DNA from: an uncultured Eubacteriales bacterium
GTDB lineage: Bacteria > Bacillota > Clostridia > Lachnospirales > Anaerotignaceae
DNA: 5,914 bases
Direction of reading: 5' to 3'
NCBI GenBank assembly: GCA_902406135.1
Contig: CABPCX010000125.1
Coordinates: 1 to 5,914 of the forward strand
This document shows, piece by piece, positions 5,228 to 5,914 of the stretch. The position numbers were made by a program, and so were the translations under genes. Positions within the stretch are counted from its first letter, which is position 1. The number at the start of each line of letters is the position of its first letter. The notes beneath the pieces were generated by a model, which was not told the origin of the DNA, searched no databases, and saw only the letters and a program-made list of their open reading frames with translations.

Positions 5228-5581
5228 TCAGCTTACGGATATATCCGCCATACCGTCTTTAAAGCTCAAATCCATCAAATATACGTTTTCCGAACCTCCG
5301 CACATAAGTCTTATGTTTCTGGAAAAGTCGGCATTTTCGATTACCGTTTCTTCTCCCTTTTTAAGACTGTAAACGGAAGGGCTTTGAGAGTCGTTTATAT
5401 AACATTCCAGAGAAATGTCTGCGTCGGATTCGGACCTGAAATTTATGTTTTTGTATATTGTATCCATAGAGACCGCAGTATCGGCAGACTTAAGAACATT
5501 TGCCGCTTTTCCCGGCAGACTGTCCGCCTTTGCCTTTAAAGCCTTCAAAGCTTCCGTATTATTTTCTATGGGCGTAGCCAT
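5228..5581 (-). CDS. Small phage tail-associated protein, function unknown
   Basis: This is a 117-residue soluble protein starting MATPIENNTEALKALKAKAD. Similar openings (MA.PIENNTE.L) occur, as I recall, on small structural or tail-end proteins of clostridial prophages. Residues about 1-30 are helical and Lys/Ala rich; the rest is beta-rich with ADFSRNI (84-90) and YLMDLSF (101-107). The start is ATG at 5581, eight bases after GGAGG (5590-5594). An ATG five codons upstream (5596) overlaps the previous stop and has this ribosome binding site inside its own coding sequence, so it is rejected. The preceding gene ends at 5596, making a tight pair. Its C-terminal part looks related to that of the preceding gene. 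A role in tail tip, fibre or host recognition is a guess from position between tail and lysis genes. Confidence 0.7.
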   Translation of the reverse strand: MATPIENNTEALKALKAKADSLPGKAANVLKSADTAVSMDTIYKNINFRSESDADISLECYINDSQSPSVYSLKKGEETVIENADFSRNIRLMCGGSENVYLMDLSFKDGMADISVS

Positions 5582-5589
5582 ATTTTTCA

Positions 5590-5594
5590 CCTCC
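5590..5594 (-). promoter_or_regulatory. Ribosome binding site of the small tail-associated protein (decides the start)
   Basis: GGAGG on the minus strand lies eight bases before ATG at 5581, the same arrangement as for the CoA-transferase. It lies just past the upstream gene's stop codon (5598-5596). Confidence 0.85.
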
Positions 5595-5595
5595 A

Positions 5596-5914
5596 TTAGT
5601 TCTTTATCTGTTTTATGTAGAAGATATTTTTGTCAAAGCTTAAAAATACGGCATAGGAAGTTCTTGAACTGGTATATATATAAACCTGTATTTCCTTTGA
5701 AAAATCAACGTCGTCTCTAATATCTTTCGTATATCCGTTGCTTGTGTCTATCTTTATAAGTTCTCCATTAGATTTTGCATAAAACCTCACTATGGTTCGC
5801 ACATTAAGGAATGTCTTTGACAGGTGCAGTGTATCCAGCTCAGCTCCCGCATTGGTACCCTCAACTCCAAAAATATTCACTCCCGCTTTGATATTTTCCG
5901 GAATAAGGTCTGCG
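5596..5914 (-). CDS. Phage tail protein, C-terminal part (cut by right window edge)
   Basis: The frame is open from the right edge (5914) to a TAA at 5598-5596, giving at least 105 residues. A GTG at 5880 could be taken as a start, but the frame continues upstream with ADLIPENIKAG leading into VNIFGVEGT, and no ribosome binding site precedes the GTG. The combined motif (LIPENIKAGVNIFGVEGT) closely matches a stretch I recognise from tail and minor structural proteins of clostridial and other Firmicute phages (..PENIKKGV.I.GVTGT), so the real start lies outside the window. The rest is beta-rich: TIVRFYAKSNGELIKID, then DVDFSKEIQVYIY and YAVFLSFDKN. It is the upstream partner of the 117-residue protein and part of the late phage operon. 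Fibre, baseplate or receptor-binding function cannot be told apart from this fragment. Confidence 0.8.
   Translation of the reverse strand, partial: ADLIPENIKAGVNIFGVEGTNAGAELDTLHLSKTFLNVRTIVRFYAKSNGELIKIDTSNGYTKDIRDDVDFSKEIQVYIYTSSRTSYAVFLSFDKNIFYIKQIKN

Noticed and set aside
5028..5372. Plus-strand 114-codon open frame
   Set aside because: It lies opposite the holin, repeat array and tail-associated gene, which form a consistent minus-strand operon; no ribosome binding site or family features are seen.

Overview
The window looks like chromosomal DNA of an anaerobic, amino-acid- or acid-fermenting Firmicute, plausibly a Lachnospirales/Anaerotignum-type clostridium. This rests on three things: strong GGAGG-type ribosome binding sites throughout, a 517-residue CoA-transferase whose sequence and catalytic-Glu numbering resemble the propionate CoA-transferase of Clostridium (Anaerotignum) propionicum, and a clostridial-type phage lysis cassette. 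The genus is inferred from remembered family sequences, not from a search.

Layout. (1) Positions 1-2360, minus strand: a three-gene metabolic operon transcribed right to left. It runs VOC/methylmalonyl-CoA-epimerase-like protein, then a class I acyl-CoA:acetate CoA-transferase, then an acyl-CoA dehydrogenase cut off by the left edge. Spacings of about 20-30 bases suggest one transcript. The genes would activate a short-chain acid to its CoA thioester and oxidise or reduce the acyl-CoA; the substrate cannot be read from the sequence. (2) Positions 2361-2617: an AT-rich divergent control region with a -10 box for each direction, two different 13-bp palindromes at about the same distance from each promoter, and a run of TTGAC words. 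(3) Positions 2618-4099, plus strand: a 493-residue protein with an N-terminal helix-turn-helix and a large uncharacterised C-terminal part. It is a candidate regulator of itself and of the divergent CoA operon. It ends in a perfect hairpin terminator (4103-4138) that can work in both directions. (4) Positions 4139-4307: a gene-free convergent region with a second stem-loop and a possible leftward promoter; it may also hold the chromosome/prophage junction. (5) Positions 4308-5914, minus strand: the late end of a prophage or phage-derived element. In transcription order it holds the 3' part of a tail-type protein, a small tail-associated protein, a 10-bp tandem repeat array, a small holin-like membrane protein, and an M15-type endolysin with an SLH-like C-terminal anchor. 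The holin and endolysin reading frames share one base.

Three things deserve most attention. The first is the ten-unit, 10-bp tandem repeat at 5101-5200 directly before the holin gene. The second is the structured interval at 4103-4259, which could encode a short leftward RNA. The third is the unrecognised effector region of the helix-turn-helix protein. Start sites were moved for two genes where a good ribosome binding site decides between candidates (1901 instead of a TTG at 1907; 5581 instead of an ATG at 5596), and the right-edge gene was extended to the window edge because its frame stays open.
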